A DNA stretch of 57,798 bases from Chloroflexota bacterium (GCA_016876015.1 VGOD01000008.1:1-57798); one strand, 5' to 3'; positions 29,986-39,043 are shown, counted from the first letter of the stretch. The notes: generated by a model not told the origin, from the sequence alone. Numbers and translations are program-made.

Positions 29986-31269
29986 ATGAAATGCGGAGCG
30001 AGTCAGGTATCCATCACACCGCCTGTCGGCATCGAGCTGTCCGGTTATGCAGCTCGTATTCAGCCTTCTGTCGGCCTGTATGACGATCTTTACGTGCGCG
30101 GCCTCTTCCTGGAAGCGGGCGCCGAGAAGCTGCTCTGGTTGCACGCCGATCTGATCGGCTTCGACCACGCATGGACATGCGCGTTGCGCACCGCGCTGGC
30201 CGCCGAGCTGCGGCTGGAACCCCGGCAGATCCTCTTCAGCGCAACCCATACCCACGCGGGCCCAGCCACGGTCACGACCCTGCGCGAGACCGGCGCCGTG
30301 GATGCGGGCTATCTGGCCGGGCTGCCAGACCGGTTCCATCAGGCCGCACTGGCAGCCGCGGCGCAGCCCGCGGTCACGACGCTCGAATGTGGAAGGGGAA
30401 TGTGCTACCTGGCGGCCGACCGCCGCCCCCTCAGTCCGCATTCGCACATGGATCCCGCGCTCCCCCTCCTGGCCTGGCGTAAGGAAGACGGCGACTACGT
30501 CGCCGTCCTCGTAAACTATGCCATGCACAACACGACGCTCGGTCCCGACAACCGGCGCATCTCCGGCGACGCGGCGGGCGCGGCCGCAACTCTGATCGCC
30601 CAACGCTTTCCCGGCTGCCCGCCCGTCCTGTTCACCAATGGCGGCTGCGGCAACGTCAACCCGCCCGCGCAGACGCCTGACTATCGCGTGGTCGAGCAGT
30701 TCGGCCAACGGCTTGCCAATTCGGTCGTGTACACGGCCAAGACGAGCGCTGTGCGGTTTCCCGATGCTGGCCTGGCGAGCGCCCAGGAGACCCTCGATCT
30801 GCCCCTGGCGATGATGACGCCGGCTGAGGTCGAGCAGGAGTACGAACGAGCGATCGCCGAGTGCGTTCCTGGCGTGCTCTTCTGGGAGAGGGCGCGGCGG
30901 GCCTATGACGTGTGGCACGCTGAGGCGTTGGCGGCCCTGGCCGCCGGCCGCGCGGCTACTCAGGTTACGACCGATCTGCAGGTCGTGCGGATCGGCCCGG
31001 CCCGTTTCGCGGCGATCGGCGGCGAGGTGTTCTCGCGCCTGGCCACCGATGTGCGGGCGGCCTGCGGTCCACACGTCTATGTGGTCGGCTACGCCAACGG
31101 CGACATCGGTTATCTGCCGCCGCGAGAGGTCTACGCGGAGGGCGGCTACGAAGTGGACATGGCCTACAAGTTCTACGGCGGCAATTTCATGGTCGCCGCG
31201 GGCGGTTTCGAGCTGCTGCGCGATCGTGCGATCGCACTCCTGCACGAGATGAAAGCCTCTGGCGGGTGA
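29986..31269 (+). CDS. Neutral/alkaline ceramidase N-terminal-domain hydrolase
   Basis: A 427-residue protein of the neutral ceramidase-like superfamily. Visible: QVSITPPVGIELSGY at the N-terminus, SATHTHAGP (zinc-binding His pair in ceramidases), VNYAMHNTTLGPDN and FTNGGCGNVNPP. It lacks a signal peptide and the C-terminal Ig-like domain of true ceramidases, which argues against a secreted sphingolipid hydrolase. Bacterial homologues are mostly uncharacterised, so an amide substrate is only a guess. RBS GGGAGATCAAGAAC. Divergent from the hypothetical gene at 29424. Confidence 0.82.
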   Translation: MKCGASQVSITPPVGIELSGYAARIQPSVGLYDDLYVRGLFLEAGAEKLLWLHADLIGFDHAWTCALRTALAAELRLEPRQILFSATHTHAGPATVTTLRETGAVDAGYLAGLPDRFHQAALAAAAQPAVTTLECGRGMCYLAADRRPLSPHSHMDPALPLLAWRKEDGDYVAVLVNYAMHNTTLGPDNRRISGDAAGAAATLIAQRFPGCPPVLFTNGGCGNVNPPAQTPDYRVVEQFGQRLANSVVYTAKTSAVRFPDAGLASAQETLDLPLAMMTPAEVEQEYERAIAECVPGVLFWERARRAYDVWHAEALAALAAGRAATQVTTDLQVVRIGPARFAAIGGEVFSRLATDVRAACGPHVYVVGYANGDIGYLPPREVYAEGGYEVDMAYKFYGGNFMVAAGGFELLRDRAIALLHEMKASGG

Positions 31270-31321
31270 AATCCAGCCTCCGGCGGCTGGATCTGAACTG
31301 CCGTCGTGCGCCTTTCCGTTC

Positions 31322-31351
31322 TTGCGGGCAGTCCAGCAGTCGTGCTACAAT
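31322..31351 (+). promoter_or_regulatory. Probable promoter for the CoA-lyase-like gene
   Basis: -35 TTGCGG (31322-31327), 18-bp spacer, -10 TACAAT (31346-31351), giving a leader of ~55 nt to the ATG at 31412. Confidence 0.5.
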
Positions 31352-31411
31352 CTGGGCTGCCTGACCAACCTGCTCTGTTCTTGGTGCACACTCGTGATAC
31401 GCAGAATCGCC

Positions 31412-32281
31412 ATGCCTGCCATTCTCCGGCGCTCGTTGCTCTACGTCCCCGGCGATCGGGAGGCCATGCTGGCCAAAGCGCCCCAGCGCGGGGCCGACGG
31501 GCTGATCCTGAACCTGGAAGACGCGGTCGCGGCCATCTACAAAGAGCTGGCGCGAGAGACCGTCGCGCGCGCGCTGCAAACCGTGGACTTCGGCCCCGCC
31601 GAGGTCATCGTACGCATCAACGGGCTGGAGACCGACACGGGCTATCGCGACCTGCTGGCGATCGCGGCGCTCGGGCCGCACGCGATCTTGCTCCCGAAAA
31701 CGCGGTCGGTCGAGGAGGTACGCTTCGCAGCCTGGACCATCGGCCGCCTGGAGAGCCTGCACGGCGCGGCCGCAGACGCCATCGCCATCATGTGCATGAT
31801 CGAATCGGCCGCGGGCGTGTTGGCGGCGGCCGAGATCGCCGCGTGTCACCCGCGCGTGACCGCTCTGGTCTTCGGCGCGGCTGACTTCTGCGCGGAGATC
31901 GGCTGCACGCCCGCGGCGGATGATCTCGCGCTGCTGCACGCTCTGAACCAGGTCGTGTTGGCTGCCCGGGCCGCGGGGATTGACGCCATCGACGCGCCGC
32001 ACATGCGCCTGGACGATCCTGCGGGCCTGGCGCGCGGCGCAGAGATAGCGCGTAACCTCGGCTTCGCGGGCAAGTCAGCCATCCATCCGGCGCAGATCGC
32101 GGCGATCAACGCTGCCTTCTCGCCCACCACAGAACAGATCATCTGGGCCAGGCGCGTCATCGAGGCGCTGGGCGACGACGAAGCGAGAGCTGGCGCGACG
32201 TTGCTCGACAACCAACTGATCGAGACGCCTCACTTGCGGCGCGCCAGGCGCATCCTGGCCGCGGATCGCCGCGCTGCTTGA
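31412..32281 (+). CDS. HpcH/HpaI aldolase / citrate lyase beta-like (CitE-like) enzyme
   Basis: A 289-residue TIM-barrel C-C lyase. Typical features: RSLLYVPGDREAMLAKA at the N-terminus, LNLEDAVA (metal-binding Glu/Asp), VRINGLET, CMIESAAGVL (second metal-binding Glu), LVFGAADF and GFAGKSAIHPAQI. Stand-alone CitE-like proteins cleave malyl-, citramalyl- or hydroxyacyl-CoA; no citrate lyase alpha or gamma subunits are near. ATG at 31412 has only a weak RBS. It is followed 43 bp later by the serine hydrolase gene, likely co-transcribed. Confidence 0.88.
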   Translation: MPAILRRSLLYVPGDREAMLAKAPQRGADGLILNLEDAVAAIYKELARETVARALQTVDFGPAEVIVRINGLETDTGYRDLLAIAALGPHAILLPKTRSVEEVRFAAWTIGRLESLHGAAADAIAIMCMIESAAGVLAAAEIAACHPRVTALVFGAADFCAEIGCTPAADDLALLHALNQVVLAARAAGIDAIDAPHMRLDDPAGLARGAEIARNLGFAGKSAIHPAQIAAINAAFSPTTEQIIWARRVIEALGDDEARAGATLLDNQLIETPHLRRARRILAADRRAA

Positions 32282-32324
32282 GCGTGCGGCTCGAAGACTA
32301 CCGAGGCTACACGGTTCCGATGCC

Positions 32325-33083
32325 ATGACCGATCTGCCAGCCGCTATCGCGGCCGAGCTGCAAGCCCTCTCTTGCGACTATGCGTTCTATTACCATCGTC
32401 GCGGACAGGAGCCGCTCAGCTTCCACAACTGCGAACGCTTCAGGTCGGCGTCCATCATCAAGACGCCGATCCTGTTCGCATGGGCTTACCTGGAGCGCAC
32501 AGGCCGCGCCGATCGCGCCGAGATGTGCGAGCTCGACCTGGAGCCGCAAGTGCAGGGCGCGGGGCTTTCGTGGCTGCTGCGCACACGTCGCTTGCCCTTC
32601 GGCGATGTGCTGCTGCTGATGACGGCGCTCTCCGATAACCTGTGCACCAACCTGGTGATTCGCCGGATCGGCCTGGAGCGCCTCAACGCGATCTTTCGCG
32701 GCCCACTGGGATTGCAGGACACGCGGCTGGAACGGAAGTTGATGGACTACGCCGCACGCGCGACGGGCCGCGAGAATTGGATTTCGCCGCGCGACTGCGT
32801 TCAGTTCTTCAGGCTGCGCGATCAACTCTCTGCGGGCGAGCGCCAGTGGATCGAGCCGATGCTGCTTGCGAACACGGACCTGGGCCTCTGGCTGCGCAAC
32901 ATTCCACGCGACACTGTGGCATTTAGCCACAAGACCGGTTCGATGGAGGGGGTCTTACACGATTGGGGCTACACCGAAGACGCCGATCTGTTCTTGCTCA
33001 CGCAGAACGTCGGCGATGAACGCGAAGTATACCGGGCGCTGGACGCCCTGGGCCCGCTGCTACTCGGGCGCAGCGAGCCCTGA
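32325..33083 (+). CDS. Class A beta-lactamase-like serine hydrolase, no signal peptide
   Basis: A 252-residue penicillin-binding/beta-lactamase fold protein. All main motifs are present: Ser43-Ile-Ile-Lys46 (SxxK), Ser103-Asp104-Asn105 (SDN), Arg134-Leu-Glu136 with LM in place of LN (omega-loop RxExxLN), and Lys203-Thr-Gly (KTG). There is no export signal, so the protein is probably cytoplasmic and may hydrolyse an amide or ester other than beta-lactams. Antibiotic resistance is not supported by position alone. Its 3' end nearly meets the convergent gene at 33091. Confidence 0.87.
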   Translation: MTDLPAAIAAELQALSCDYAFYYHRRGQEPLSFHNCERFRSASIIKTPILFAWAYLERTGRADRAEMCELDLEPQVQGAGLSWLLRTRRLPFGDVLLLMTALSDNLCTNLVIRRIGLERLNAIFRGPLGLQDTRLERKLMDYAARATGRENWISPRDCVQFFRLRDQLSAGERQWIEPMLLANTDLGLWLRNIPRDTVAFSHKTGSMEGVLHDWGYTEDADLFLLTQNVGDEREVYRALDALGPLLLGRSEP

Positions 33084-33090
33084 CATCCGA

Positions 33091-33390
33091 TCAAATCTGA
33101 AAGCGGCCGGTGGCCTGCACGACCTTGTGGCTGAAGTTGGCCACATACTCGAGCAGGCGATCCCGCAATTCCCGCCAGTCGCCGCCATTCAAGATCGCGC
33201 GCATGGTCTCCAGGTCAGCCGTCACCGCCCCGGTCAAGATCTGCGGGCTCTTGCCGTAGACGGTGTACCAGACTTCCGTGGGCTGGAGTCCAAGCCGCAT
33301 CAAACCGGGCGCGAATTCTCGCACCACGAACTCGAAGTAAGACTGCTCTCGCCCAGCCTTGATGTCCCAACTCATCAGCAACTTGACCAT
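33091..33390 (-). CDS. Small conserved hypothetical protein, possible dimeric alpha-beta barrel
   Basis: A 99-residue protein starting MVKLLMSWDIKAGREQSYFE, then VVREFAPGLMRLGLQPTE and ending VVQATGRFQI. The opening beta strand plus helix suggests a ferredoxin-like (ABM/NIPSNAP-type) fold, but I cannot assign a function. The start is an ATG with a poor RBS. It is convergent with the serine hydrolase (7 bp apart) and divergent from the anchored protein at 33422. Confidence 0.6.
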   Translation of the reverse strand: MVKLLMSWDIKAGREQSYFEFVVREFAPGLMRLGLQPTEVWYTVYGKSPQILTGAVTADLETMRAILNGGDWRELRDRLLEYVANFSHKVVQATGRFQI

Positions 33391-33421
33391 GCGTCACCAT
33401 CCTCGGAGTACTCTGGCTGCC

Positions 33422-35536
33422 ATGCAGCATACCAGAAGGGGCCATTTAAGGCAAGTCGCTGGTCAGTGGACTGCTAGCCGCAGTCGCCGGCAGCTCGCTG
33501 GCCGTCTGTGGCGCTTTCTCTTTGCCCTCGCCGGCATTCTCATCTGCGTCGCGCCGATCGGCGCACAAAGCCAGAGGATGACTGTGGCCAGCTCAGCCGT
33601 AACGAGCGTCCCGGCCCCCTCGTCTCCGGCGGGCAGCACGCCCGCAGGCTCGAAGGCCGCCTCGCGCGGGGTCGAGCTGCGTGTGCAAACCGTGGATGCC
33701 CTGATCGTCCAGGATGCGACCGCCGTTTGGGCCGATACGCAGGTCTGGATCAGGCTTCTGAACCCCGCCACCCAAACCGTCACGATCACCCTCTCGCTAT
33801 CGGCCGCGCACCTGGCGCGGGCCGATCTACCCTCCGATCTCCAGGCAACGCTTGACGAAAAGCCACTGCCCACGCATCCCGCAGCGTCCGATCCCAACCA
33901 GGACTGGCCGGGTTTGACCGCCGAGCACGTGTTAGCTCCGCGCGGAACCGCGTCGCTGCGGCTAAGCTATCGCCAGGCGCTGTCGGAGACGGCCGGTCTG
34001 ACCCAGTTCGCCTATCCGTTGTCCGCGGCCAGCCGTTGGGCGGGCGCGCCGGAGTCGCTGCGCGTGACTCTCAAATTCGCTGCACCACTGGCGCGCGAGC
34101 AGATCCTCGGCCACTCGCCGCCGATCCAAAAGCAGACCGATACGGCCCTCACCTGGGAGTGGGAGGGCCAGCCAGCCTCAAGAGATGTCTGGCTGGCGTT
34201 CATGGCGCCCCGCTGGTGGGCGGATTTCGCCGCAGCGCGCAGCGCGGCGACCGCGGCCGGAGCCGGCCCGGCCGAGCATTTGGCACTGGGGGAACGCTAT
34301 GCGCAACTGGCCGGCCTGCCGGCCCTGCCGTTTCAGAGCGACGCCGACTTCTTTGCCCGTTACTACCCGCCGGCCGTGGCCGAGCTGCAGGCGGCGCTGG
34401 CGGCTGGCGACCGGCGACCAGCCACAGCCGGTCAGACCGTGGCCGCTCACCTGCTGCTGGCCAACCTTTACCGTCGGCAGGCCGACCGGCTTGGCCGGGC
34501 CGGAGAAAGCTTCTGGCAGCTTGTCGCGACCGAAGGCCAGGCTGCACTGGCCCAGGGCGCGGCCGCAGCCGCCGTGCGCGATCTGCTCAGCGAAGCGTAC
34601 ACCCGGCTGACCGAACTGGCCCAGGCCAGTGGCGACGCGGCCGGGGCAACAGAGTACCGCGGCCGGCTGGCTGCGCTGCAAGCCGTCTCGTCTTCCGCAG
34701 CAGACTCGCGGACCGCGCGCCTGGCTCAGGCCGGCCAGGCCATTGCGCGGCGCGATTTCGATGTCGCGCGGCAGATCATCGCGGAGACCTTTGGGGCGGA
34801 CGCCGCGGTGTTCCCTGGCAGCCGGCCGCCCCTGGCAAATCAGGCCCTGCTGATCGTCACGACAGAGCCTCACGCACGGGTCTTCAGTCTGACGCTGGCA
34901 GATGGCGGACAGCCAGCCGCGGTCGAGGCGCTCCTGCGCCAGGCTGCGGGCGCCGCCATGCGCGTGCCCGGCGCGCAGGCGCTGGCGGCGGCCGACCGGC
35001 TCACCATCACCCTGCTGATGGAGGGTGGGCTGGCGGAGGCGCAGGCTCGGCTAGCCGCCGCGCTGCCGACCGCGCCGGAATTGGCGCTGCTGTCCGCGGC
35101 GCTGACGCAGGACAAGACCGCCTGGCAAAACGAAGATCGCGTGGTGCAGACATTCTGGCGTTATGTCGAGCAGGTTGATCTACGGTCCGCCGAGTCCACG
35201 TGGCAACAGCTCGCGGACCGGTTGACTGCGGCTGGCCTGCGTCTGCCGGCCCCAGATGCTCCGGTTCAGACCGTCGAAGAGCGGCTCGGACAGATTCAGC
35301 GCGGCCTGTGGTCGGCCGATGCGAGCGCGTGGCGCAGCCTGGCGGCCGAAAGCCGCGTGACCTATCGCGTGGCATGGTGCGACCCCGACGTGACCAGGGA
35401 ATGGCAGGTTCCGGTCGGGTCGGCGCGGGTTTTGACCGCCGAAGCGACACGCTGGCTGCCCGAACGTCTGAAATGGCTTGCGCTGGGCGGCGCTGCGTTT
35501 CTGTTGTTATTGGCCTTGCTCGTCTGGCGTCGCTGA
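33422..35536 (+). CDS. Secreted, C-terminally membrane-anchored protein of unknown function
   Basis: A 704-residue Ala-rich protein. Residues ~28-48 form a signal peptide (RFLFALAGILICVAPIGA); a polar linker, beta-rich region (~75-250) and long alpha-helical region resembling tetratricopeptide-type repeats (~270-640) follow. It ends in WLALGGAAFLLLLALLVWRR, one transmembrane helix plus Arg tail. This gives an outward-facing protein held in the membrane. The start is ambiguous: ATG at 33422 chosen, upstream ATGs at 33359 and 33389 overlap the divergent gene. No catalytic motif recognised. The next gene has the same anchor style. Confidence 0.7.
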   Translation: MQHTRRGHLRQVAGQWTASRSRRQLAGRLWRFLFALAGILICVAPIGAQSQRMTVASSAVTSVPAPSSPAGSTPAGSKAASRGVELRVQTVDALIVQDATAVWADTQVWIRLLNPATQTVTITLSLSAAHLARADLPSDLQATLDEKPLPTHPAASDPNQDWPGLTAEHVLAPRGTASLRLSYRQALSETAGLTQFAYPLSAASRWAGAPESLRVTLKFAAPLAREQILGHSPPIQKQTDTALTWEWEGQPASRDVWLAFMAPRWWADFAAARSAATAAGAGPAEHLALGERYAQLAGLPALPFQSDADFFARYYPPAVAELQAALAAGDRRPATAGQTVAAHLLLANLYRRQADRLGRAGESFWQLVATEGQAALAQGAAAAAVRDLLSEAYTRLTELAQASGDAAGATEYRGRLAALQAVSSSAADSRTARLAQAGQAIARRDFDVARQIIAETFGADAAVFPGSRPPLANQALLIVTTEPHARVFSLTLADGGQPAAVEALLRQAAGAAMRVPGAQALAAADRLTITLLMEGGLAEAQARLAAALPTAPELALLSAALTQDKTAWQNEDRVVQTFWRYVEQVDLRSAESTWQQLADRLTAAGLRLPAPDAPVQTVEERLGQIQRGLWSADASAWRSLAAESRVTYRVAWCDPDVTREWQVPVGSARVLTAEATRWLPERLKWLALGGAAFLLLLALLVWRR

Positions 35537-35544
35537 GATATAAT
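35516..35544 (+). promoter_or_regulatory. Promoter for the LysM protein
   Basis: -35 TTGCTC (35516-35521), 17-bp spacer, -10 TATAAT (35539-35544). The -35 and spacer lie within the end of the preceding gene. Start near 35551 leaves a short leader to the GTG at 35585. Confidence 0.6.
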
Positions 35545-35584
35545 ACATCCCAGCATGGCTCGTATCCCGAAACAGGAGGGAACC

Positions 35585-36796
35585 GTGAACGCGCACAATC
35601 GTCGTCGACTCGTTTCGCTCGTGGCTTTATGTCTTTTCGTGGCCCTGTGCGTAGCCCCCTTGATCGCGACTGCCAGTCCCACCCAACCGCCTTCAGGTGG
35701 GTACTACTATACCGTGTTACGCGGTGATAGCTGGAGCAGCATCAGCCGGCGCACGGGCATCACCGTCGCCGAACTCAAGGCCCTCAACCCGGCCGCGGTC
35801 CGCCCGCGTGCCTGGCTGTGGATCGGCGAACGGTTGTACGTCCCCGCGCAGCCATCGCTGCCGCCCCAAGAAGCAGGCGACTCGCCCTGCGGCTACTGGT
35901 ATCAGGTGAGCCGGGGCGATAGCTGGCACCGCCTGGCGCAGAAGACAGGGGTTCCCCTGGCCGAGCTATGGCGCGTGAACCCGCTCCAGGTGAGTCGCGT
36001 CCTCTGGCTGTACACCGGCCGGTGGTTGTGGATTCCGGGCCCATGCGGCGTGCAGCCAGATTTCGTCGGCCCGGTGGCCCCGGCGCCGGCCGGCCCGGTC
36101 GCCGTCCAGCCGGCCGCGACGCAGGCGCCGGCCGCGATCCCGCCTGCGGCCGCCCCTGGCGCCAGCCCTACTCTGGCCGTGAAAGCGACCGGCGTGTTGA
36201 CGCCGACCGCGCCAGGGGTCGCGCCCGCCGCGGCCATCACCCCGATGGCCACAACTGCGCCGGAGGTTGCGCCCGCCGCGCCTGCGGCTGCGACTGCTCA
36301 ACCAACCGCAGGGGTCAGCGCGCCTGGCCTGGCTGTCACGCCGACCATGCCGATCACGCCGGCGCTGCCAGCAGCCACAGTGATCGCGCCAGCCGCCCCA
36401 CTGACAGGCACGCCCCCTGCCCGCACGCCGGTTGCGGCCGCGCCAGTCACGGCGACTGTCCAGGCTGCTGCTACCCCGCCGGTTGGCGCAACCGCTTCAC
36501 CAATACGCCCGGTGACGGCGACGGTCGCCCCAGGCGCGGCGACAGCCGTGTCGCCAACCCCGGCAACCGGAACCGTTCCGACAGTCACGTCTGTCGTTGC
36601 CGCGCTGCCCACGGTCACTGCCACGGCCAGGGCCACACCTGCGGCTGTCGCGGCCGCGACTAAGGCTGCGCCCGCGCCCGGTCAGGCTGCACAACCTCAA
36701 GGACTGCCGATCGGCTGGCGCATCGTCATCGGGGGCGGGCTGGCTGCGGCGGCCGGAGGCGGCGGCTATGCCCTCTGGCGGCGCCGAAGAGCGTGA
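35585..36796 (+). CDS. Surface LysM protein with Ala/Pro/Thr stalk and membrane anchor
   Basis: A 403-residue secreted protein. Signal peptide ~10-30 (VSLVALCLFVALCVAP), two LysM modules (YYTVLRGDSWSSISRRTGIT and YQVSRGDSWHRLAQKTGVPL) that bind peptidoglycan or other GlcNAc glycans, then ~220 residues of low-complexity Ala/Pro/Thr, probably an extended stalk. The tail has a Gly/Ala-rich transmembrane stretch and RRRRA. Start: GTG at 35585 with AGGAGGG just upstream, rather than the ATG at 35555 which nearly coincides with the predicted transcript start. A glycan-binding surface fibre is plausible. Confidence 0.82.
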   Translation: MNAHNRRRLVSLVALCLFVALCVAPLIATASPTQPPSGGYYYTVLRGDSWSSISRRTGITVAELKALNPAAVRPRAWLWIGERLYVPAQPSLPPQEAGDSPCGYWYQVSRGDSWHRLAQKTGVPLAELWRVNPLQVSRVLWLYTGRWLWIPGPCGVQPDFVGPVAPAPAGPVAVQPAATQAPAAIPPAAAPGASPTLAVKATGVLTPTAPGVAPAAAITPMATTAPEVAPAAPAAATAQPTAGVSAPGLAVTPTMPITPALPAATVIAPAAPLTGTPPARTPVAAAPVTATVQAAATPPVGATASPIRPVTATVAPGAATAVSPTPATGTVPTVTSVVAALPTVTATARATPAAVAAATKAAPAPGQAAQPQGLPIGWRIVIGGGLAAAAGGGGYALWRRRRA

Positions 36797-36828
36797 GACG
36801 GCGACTGCTCTGAACACAAGGATAATCT

Positions 36829-37506
36829 GTGACTGATACGAATACGCTTCTCCCCGCTGCGGCCCCGGAGACGCCAGCCTCCGATGCCAGACAGGCGGAA
36901 CCGGTGTCGCTCCTGGGTGTTATCTGGGAGCTCGTGCAGACGGTCGTGATGGCGGTCGTGATCTTCCTGCTAATCCGCAATGTCATCCAGAACTACCGCG
37001 TCGAGGGGATCAGCATGGAGCCGAACTTCCACAACGGCCAGTTCTTGATCGTCAATCGTTTCGCATACTGTCCCGGCGCTCATCTGGAGATCAAGCCGCT
37101 CGACATCCATCTCGAGCGGGTCTGGTGCGTGCGCCAGCCGCAGCGCGGGGATGTGATCGTGTTCGAGTACCCGCGTGATCCGAGCCGCGACTTCATCAAG
37201 CGCGTCATCGGTCTGCCTGGCGAGACGATCGAGGTCAAGTCTGGCAGGGTCTACGTCAATGGCAGGCTGATGCCAGAGCCTTTCGGGCCGAACCCTGGCA
37301 GCTACACGGCCGGCCCGGTGGTCGTCCCACCCGGCGAAGTCTACGTGATGGGCGACAACCGCAACAACTCCAGCGATTCGCACATGTGGGGCCCCCTACC
37401 GCAGCGTTTGATCATCGGCAAGGCTCTGGTATCGTATTGGCCGCCGCAGCATTGGAGCCTGGTGCCCAGCTACGATCTGAACAACTTCGCTGTGGCGCGA
37501 CTGTGA
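36829..37506 (+). CDS. lepB: Signal peptidase I
   Basis: A 225-residue type I signal peptidase that removes leader peptides from exported proteins. One transmembrane helix (about 35-50) precedes the periplasmic catalytic domain. Ser62 in GISMEPNFHNGQ is the nucleophile, Lys124 in DFIKRVIGLPGE the general base, and GDNRNNSSDSHMWG (~175-188) is box E. GTG start at 36829 after AAGGATAATCT. The 32-bp gap from the LysM gene and 9-bp gap to deoC suggest one transcript, linking it to the two anchored proteins upstream. Confidence 0.95.
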   Translation: MTDTNTLLPAAAPETPASDARQAEPVSLLGVIWELVQTVVMAVVIFLLIRNVIQNYRVEGISMEPNFHNGQFLIVNRFAYCPGAHLEIKPLDIHLERVWCVRQPQRGDVIVFEYPRDPSRDFIKRVIGLPGETIEVKSGRVYVNGRLMPEPFGPNPGSYTAGPVVVPPGEVYVMGDNRNNSSDSHMWGPLPQRLIIGKALVSYWPPQHWSLVPSYDLNNFAVARL

Positions 37507-37515
37507 GGTGTCTCG

Positions 37516-38196
37516 ATGACGTTGAACCTGAACGCGGACGGCCTGGCGCGGATGATTGATCATACCCTGCTGAAGCCCCAGGCCACCGAGGAGCAAATCC
37601 GCCAGCTCTGCGCCGAGGCCCGCGGCCACGAATTCGCCAGCGTCTGCGTGAATCCGACCTGGGTGGCGCTCTGCGCGCGGCTGTTGAAGGACAGCCCTGT
37701 GGCCGTTTGTACGGTGATCGGCTTTCCCCTGGGCGCGAACACGCCGGATGTCAAGGCATTCGAGGCGGAGCGTTGCATCGGCCTCGGCGCGACCGAGCTG
37801 GACATGGTGCTCAACATCGGCGCGCTGAAGTCGGGCGACGACCAGGCGGTCGAGGATGACATCGCCGCGGTGGTGAGCGTTGCGCACGGCCAGGGCGCGA
37901 CCGTCAAAGTCATCATCGAATGCGCCTATCTGTCCGCTGCGGAGAAGGTCAGGGCCTGTGCGTTGGCCGCGGCGGCCGGCGCAGATTTCGTCAAGACCTC
38001 GACCGGCTTCGGGCCTGGCGGCGCGACCGTCGAGGATGTGGCGCTCATGCGCCAGGCCGTGGGGCCTGCGCTGGGCGTCAAGGCGGCCGGCGGGATCAAA
38101 ACTGCCGCTGATGCGCGCGCGATGATCGCGGCCGGCGCCAACCGCCTCGGCGCAAGCGCCGGCGTGCAGATCGTCCGCGAGTGGCAGGCTCAGTAG
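37516..38196 (+). CDS. deoC: Deoxyribose-phosphate aldolase
   Basis: A 226-residue class I aldolase converting 2-deoxyribose-5-phosphate to glyceraldehyde-3-phosphate and acetaldehyde. The Schiff-base Lys160 is in [14 protein letters not shown], Asp97 in ELDMVLNIG, and the second lysine Lys189 in [10 protein letters not shown]. Length matches the family. It starts 9 bp after lepB, with AGGTG-type RBS, and is likely in the same operon. No thymidine phosphorylase or phosphopentomutase gene is near. Confidence 0.95.
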   Translation: MTLNLNADGLARMIDHTLLKPQATEEQIRQLCAEARGHEFASVCVNPTWVALCARLLKDSPVAVCTVIGFPLGANTPDVKAFEAERCIGLGATELDMVLNIGALKSGDDQAVEDDIAAVVSVAHGQGATVKVIIECAYLSAAEKVRACALAAAAGADFVKTSTGFGPGGATVEDVALMRQAVGPALGVKAAGGIKTAADARAMIAAGANRLGASAGVQIVREWQAQ

Positions 38197-38226
38197 TCAG
38201 TCGCCTCCGGCAGGAAGGCTTTGGAC

Positions 38227-38478
38227 ATGTCTCAACGCGAGGTATTGCTCCTGCTGGCGCACGTGCAGTTCTGTGCGCCGTGCCGGCGCCGGCTGTTGGC
38301 CGATCCCGACGCCGTGTTCACGGGTCGGGCGCTCACCAGCGCCGAGAAGGAAACGCTGAAGAAGATCAGCGAGGACGATTTCCTGACGCCCGATCTGTTG
38401 GCGCGCGCCGCAGGCGCGGCGGCTGCCGAGCTGGATGAGTACAAGGATCACCCGATAGCTCGACTCAGGCATCTGTAG
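38227..38478 (+). CDS. Small CxxC protein of unknown function
   Basis: An 83-residue protein with a CAPC pair near residue 16 followed by RRRLLADPDAVFTGRALT and a charged helical tail. The pattern of a helix ending in LLADP plus a following LT..E helix is reminiscent of small leader-like helical domains seen in some RiPP precursors, but no RiPP enzymes are nearby, so I keep it unassigned. RBS AGGAAGG precedes the ATG at 38227; an upstream TTG at 38221 is less likely. It lies between deoC and ppa. Confidence 0.6.
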   Translation: MSQREVLLLLAHVQFCAPCRRRLLADPDAVFTGRALTSAEKETLKKISEDDFLTPDLLARAAGAAAAELDEYKDHPIARLRHL

Positions 38479-38490
38479 AGGAAACCGGCC

Positions 38491-39039
38491 ATGCCGATGC
38501 AAAACCTCTGGCGCGAACTGCGCCCAGGACCCCGAACGCCCGACATCGTCTACGCCATCATCGAGATCCCCAAGGGCTCCCGCAACAAGTACGAGTACAA
38601 CAAGGAGACGGGGGTCATCGTGCTGGACCGGGTGCTCTTTTCTTCGCTGCACTATCCCGGCGACTACGGGCTGATCCCGCGCACCTTCTACGACGACGGC
38701 GACCCGCTGGATATCCTCCTGATGACCAATGAGCCGACTTTTCCCGGCTGCATCATCCAGGCCCGGCCGATCGGCATCTTTCGGATGTTGGATCGGGACC
38801 TGAACGATGACAAGATCCTGGCCGTGCCCGCCACCGACCCGCTCTTTGCCGAGTACCACGATCTGAAAGATGTGCCGCCGCACTTCCTGCGCGAAGTGGC
38901 CCACTTCTTCGACGTGTACAAAGACCTGGAAGGCACCCGCACCAAGCCGATCGGCTGGGAAGAGGCGGCCGCGGCCAAACAGGAAATCCTGCGTTCCATC
39001 AAGCTGTTCGATGATCGCTTTGGTCTGCCGGGGCTGTGA
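38491..39039 (+). CDS. ppa: Inorganic pyrophosphatase, family I
   Basis: A 182-residue soluble enzyme hydrolysing pyrophosphate to drive biosynthesis. Visible: IIEIPKGSRNKYEYNKETG, HYPGDYGLIPRTF and the signature DDGDPLDIL with metal-binding aspartates; KDLEGTRTKPIGW near the C-terminus also fits. Length matches the family. Start ATG 38491 with an AGAGGAA-type RBS, 12 bp after the small CxxC gene. Confidence 0.96.
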   Translation: MPMQNLWRELRPGPRTPDIVYAIIEIPKGSRNKYEYNKETGVIVLDRVLFSSLHYPGDYGLIPRTFYDDGDPLDILLMTNEPTFPGCIIQARPIGIFRMLDRDLNDDKILAVPATDPLFAEYHDLKDVPPHFLREVAHFFDVYKDLEGTRTKPIGWEEAAAAKQEILRSIKLFDDRFGLPGL

Positions 39040-39043
39040 TCGG

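Noticed and set aside
29986-31269. Secreted neutral ceramidase
   Set aside because: No signal peptide and no C-terminal domain; only the N-terminal ceramidase-like domain is supported.
32325-33083. Antibiotic-resistance beta-lactamase
   Set aside because: Motifs fit the fold, but the protein lacks a signal peptide and resistance context; I call it a beta-lactamase-like hydrolase only.
33789-35200. Several plus/minus Arg-rich frames inside the anchored protein region
   Set aside because: Shadow frames of the GC-rich gene, without start signals or known domains.
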